Positions 30,661 to 32,802 of a DNA stretch of 32,802 nt are shown here, one piece after another. The stretch's first letter is position 1. Every line of letters starts with the position of its first letter. Location: contig JBBRKS010000027.1 in assembly GCA_038231775.1 (NCBI GenBank), positions 1-32,802 on the forward strand, written 5' to 3'. The notes under the pieces are model-generated. The model made no database searches. It was given only the letters and a program-made list of their open reading frames with translations, and was not told the DNA's origin. A program made the position numbers and the translations under genes. The DNA is from Stagnihabitans sp038231775 (GTDB lineage Bacteria; Pseudomonadota; Alphaproteobacteria; Rhodobacterales; Rhodobacteraceae).

Positions 30661-31986
30661 TCACTCGGCTGGCCCAGGGGATGGGACCGCGTAGTGCGAT
30701 TTGAAGTCTTCCTCGATCGAGGCCGGGGCAAGCAGCGGCTTTTCAAGCACACCCAGCAGCGGCAGGATCACAAGGAAATAGCCAAACCAGTAAGTTGAGG
30801 CGATCAGCCCCACCCAACCGGTGAACGCCGACGGCACCTGGCTGCCGCACCACATCAGCACGACAAAGTCGATCACCAGCACGGCGAACCACGCCTTGAA
30901 CATCGGGCGGTAGCGGCCCGAGCGGACCGAGGATGTATCCAGCCACGGGGCCAGCGCCATCGCCAAAATCGCCCCGGCCATCGCAATGACCCCGAACAGT
31001 TTGGAGTCAACGATCCCGAAGGTCACGAAGTGCGCCAGTTGCACGACCCAAACCGTGTTATCAAAGGTGCGCAGAATGGCGTAGAACGGCAGCAGATACC
31101 ATTCCGGCACGATATGCGCCGGGGTTGCCAGAGGGTTGGCCTGAATGTAGTTGTCCGGGTCGCCCAGATAGTTCGGCATGAACCCCACGACGGCAAAGAA
31201 GATCATCAGGATCAGACAAAGCGCAAACAGGTCCTTGATGACATAGTAGGGCCAGAACGGGACGGTGTCTGCCTCAACTTCGGCCTTCGATCCGCGGCGC
31301 ACCTCAACCCCGGTCGGGTTGTTGTTGCCGGTGGTGTGGAAGGCCCAGATGTGAACGGCAACCAGTGCGGCAATCACGAACGGCAAAAGGTAGTGCAGGC
31401 TGAAAAAGCGGTTCAGCGTCGCGTTGCCGATGGCAAAGCCGCCCAGAAGCCACTCCTGCAATGCCGTTCCAACCCCCGGGATCGCGCCAAACAGGCCGGT
31501 GATCACGGTGGCACCCCAAAAGCTCATCTGGCCCCAAGGCAGGACATAGCCCATGAATGCGGTCGCGATCATCAGGAAATAGATGATCATGCCGATCACC
31601 CACGTCACTTCGCGCGGTGCCTTGTAGCTGCCGTAATACAGGCCCCGGAAGATGTGGCAGTAGACGGCAAAGAAGAACAGCGAGGCGCCATTGGCGTGCA
31701 GATAGCGCAACATCACGCCACCGTTCACATCGCGCATGATGTGTTCAACTGACCCAAAGGCCAGATCGACGTTCGGCGTGTAATGCATCGCCAGCACAAT
31801 GCCGGTCACGATCTGCAACGCCAGACAGAAGGTCAGAACGATGCCCCAGATCCACATCCAGTTCAGGTTCTTGGGCGTCGGCAGCATCAGCACATCATAA
31901 AACAGGCTGACAATGGGCAGACGGCCGTGCAGCCAGGTCTGAAACCCGGGCTTCGGCTCGTAGTGGTCGTGCGGGATACCGGCCAT
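30661..31986 (-). CDS. petB: Cytochrome b of the bc1 complex
   Basis: 441 aa, the length of Rhodobacter FbcB. Eight membrane helices. Heme ligands His97 and His198 (bL) and His111 and His212 (bH) fall at exactly the Rhodobacter capsulatus positions, and the quinol-site PEWY motif has Glu295. Follows petA by 12 bases and precedes petC by 19 bases. Confidence 0.97.
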   Translation of the reverse strand: MAGIPHDHYEPKPGFQTWLHGRLPIVSLFYDVLMLPTPKNLNWMWIWGIVLTFCLALQIVTGIVLAMHYTPNVDLAFGSVEHIMRDVNGGVMLRYLHANGASLFFFAVYCHIFRGLYYGSYKAPREVTWVIGMIIYFLMIATAFMGYVLPWGQMSFWGATVITGLFGAIPGVGTALQEWLLGGFAIGNATLNRFFSLHYLLPFVIAALVAVHIWAFHTTGNNNPTGVEVRRGSKAEVEADTVPFWPYYVIKDLFALCLILMIFFAVVGFMPNYLGDPDNYIQANPLATPAHIVPEWYLLPFYAILRTFDNTVWVVQLAHFVTFGIVDSKLFGVIAMAGAILAMALAPWLDTSSVRSGRYRPMFKAWFAVLVIDFVVLMWCGSQVPSAFTGWVGLIASTYWFGYFLVILPLLGVLEKPLLAPASIEEDFKSHYAVPSPGPAE

Positions 31987-31998
31987 CTTGTGTGTTCC

Positions 31999-32562
31999 TT
32001 ACCCGAGCTTGATTGTGGTGTCGTTGGTGAAAGCGGCAACCGGAACCGGCAGGTTGCGCGGCGCTGGTCCTTTGCGGATGCGGCCTGCCGTGTCGTACTG
32101 CGACCCGTGGCACGGGCAAAGCCAGCCGCCAAAGTCGCCAGCCCCGTCACCCAAGGGCACGCAACCCAGATGGGTGCAAACCCCCATCATCACCAGCCAC
32201 TTGCCGTCCTTGTCCAGCGCGCGGTTGGCGTCGGTTGCCTGACTGCCAGCGGGAAGGTTGTCATTCTCGGCATTGACGTCGACCAGATCAGTCATCGCGA
32301 CGTCCTGCCCGGCCTTGATCTCGTCCGCAGTGCGGTAGCGGATGAACACCGGCTTGCCGCGCCACAGCACGGTCAGCTGGCTGCCTTCGATGATGCCGCT
32401 GATGTCAACGTCGATCGAGGCAAGTGCCCGAACGTCAGCAGAGGGGTTCATCTGGTTCACCAGCGGCCAGACCGCCGCACCGGTGGCCACAATGCCAACC
32501 CCGGCAGTTGCATAGTACAGAAAATCGCGCCGATTTCCTGAGGTATCGTCAGCATGGGACAC
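31999..32562 (-). CDS. petA: Rieske iron-sulfur protein of the bc1 complex
   Basis: 187 aa. Twin-arginine-type start (GNRRDFLYYATAGVGI) serves as the membrane anchor. Cluster motifs CTHLGC (129-134) and CPCHGS (149-154) hold the [2Fe-2S] centre with ligands Cys129, His131, Cys149 and His152 and a Cys134-Cys151 disulfide, matching R. sphaeroides numbering. First gene of the operon; the start follows GGAAGGGAGAAGCG with some ten bases of spacing. Confidence 0.97.
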   Translation of the reverse strand: MSHADDTSGNRRDFLYYATAGVGIVATGAAVWPLVNQMNPSADVRALASIDVDISGIIEGSQLTVLWRGKPVFIRYRTADEIKAGQDVAMTDLVDVNAENDNLPAGSQATDANRALDKDGKWLVMMGVCTHLGCVPLGDGAGDFGGWLCPCHGSQYDTAGRIRKGPAPRNLPVPVAAFTNDTTIKLG

Positions 32563-32802
32563 GAACGCTTCTCCCTTCCGCTGGCCGCCCTGTGGGCAAG
32601 CCTCTAAATTTGATCAGACCACGTCTTACACTGTACCGAAGCCCGGACGCGGTCTTTCACGGCGGGTTTTAGCCAAGGTTTGAGGTGAGGTCCAGCGGAC
32701 AAAGGGCCGCAGCCTTGCGCAAAATCCGATTTCCTTGGCCTGCATCCCCAACCCATCCGCAACCGCCCGCATCTTGGGCGCAATTCGTTACGAAACCGGA
32801 AG
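32563..32802. other. Upstream region of petABC, no gene seen
   Basis: The 240 bases before petA hold the operon promoter somewhere, but I see no strong -35/-10 pair; TACAGT on the minus strand (about 32632-32637) is a possible -10 without a good -35. No FNR-type palindrome is present. Short open frames reach the window edge on the minus strand but nothing identifies them as a gene. Confidence 0.4.

Noticed and set aside
31030..31752. Plus-strand open frames over petB
   Set aside because: Antisense shadows of cytochrome b, whose reading is certain from its heme ligands.
32600..32660. FNR-type site before petA (TTGATCAGACC)
   Set aside because: Only the left half matches; the right half is absent.
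1..32802. tRNA or rRNA genes, CRISPR arrays, insertion sequences, prophage
   Set aside because: No cloverleaf-like T-loop sequences, regular spaced repeats, transposase or integrase reading frames were found by eye.

Overview
The window is a G+C-rich chromosomal stretch from an alphaproteobacterium of the Rhodobacteraceae (Rhodobacter/Roseobacter relatives). The evidence is the content and order of genes: an FnrL-type regulator with the CX2CX7CX2C N-terminus, trmD with an N-terminal extension, cysteine-free bL31, MipZ, a stand-alone F0 operon of order atpI-atpB-atpE-b'-b, a three-gene petABC (fbc) operon with heme ligand numbering identical to Rhodobacter cytochrome b, a DUF5928-type GT14 glycosyltransferase, and gene-end repeats carrying GAGTATTT. 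No phage, insertion sequence, CRISPR array, tRNA or rRNA was found.

Layout. 1-182: 3' end of a GT4 glycosyltransferase. 183-3641: fnrL, trmD, a lower-G+C orphan, rplS and rpmE, ending in a strong terminator. 3735-4647: two tandem paralogous secreted four-cysteine proteins. 4807-7860: mipZ, a small antisense-overlapping gene, matB and a divergent ArsR regulator. 8074-10617: the F0 ATP synthase operon, convergent with an OmpA-like lipoprotein and sharing a bidirectional terminator. 11475-14026: an AraC/OGT fusion divergent from nth and an overlapping adenosine kinase. 14112-17034: a carbohydrate-type sulfotransferase divergent from a GT14/DUF5928 glycosyltransferase and a HIT protein. 17129-20666: terC with a structured leader, a YeeZ-like reductase, and AMP nucleosidase. 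20795-24534: HU, VOC and EamA genes, a divergent GST/YafY pair and an SRPBCC protein. 24487-26280: aroC and an unknown secreted protein. 26467-29762: TPP riboswitch plus thiBPQ. 29823-32562: petABC on the minus strand.

How they fit together. Most genes are housekeeping: translation, division-site placement, respiration and ATP synthesis, thiamine uptake, nucleotide salvage and DNA repair. Regulation readable from sequence includes a perfect FNR box beside the fnrL ribosome-binding site, a TPP aptamer followed by a hairpin that buries the thiB Shine-Dalgarno, an ArsR operator palindrome, and a helical-turn direct repeat between GST and YafY. Less expected candidates are a 22-codon upstream ORF whose stop overlaps the rplS start, a Shine-Dalgarno-masking hairpin before matB, a closing stem that would mask the terC ribosome-binding site, the secreted paralogue pair, and the sulfotransferase/glycosyltransferase pair. 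All function calls rest on reading translated sequence; no database search was run.
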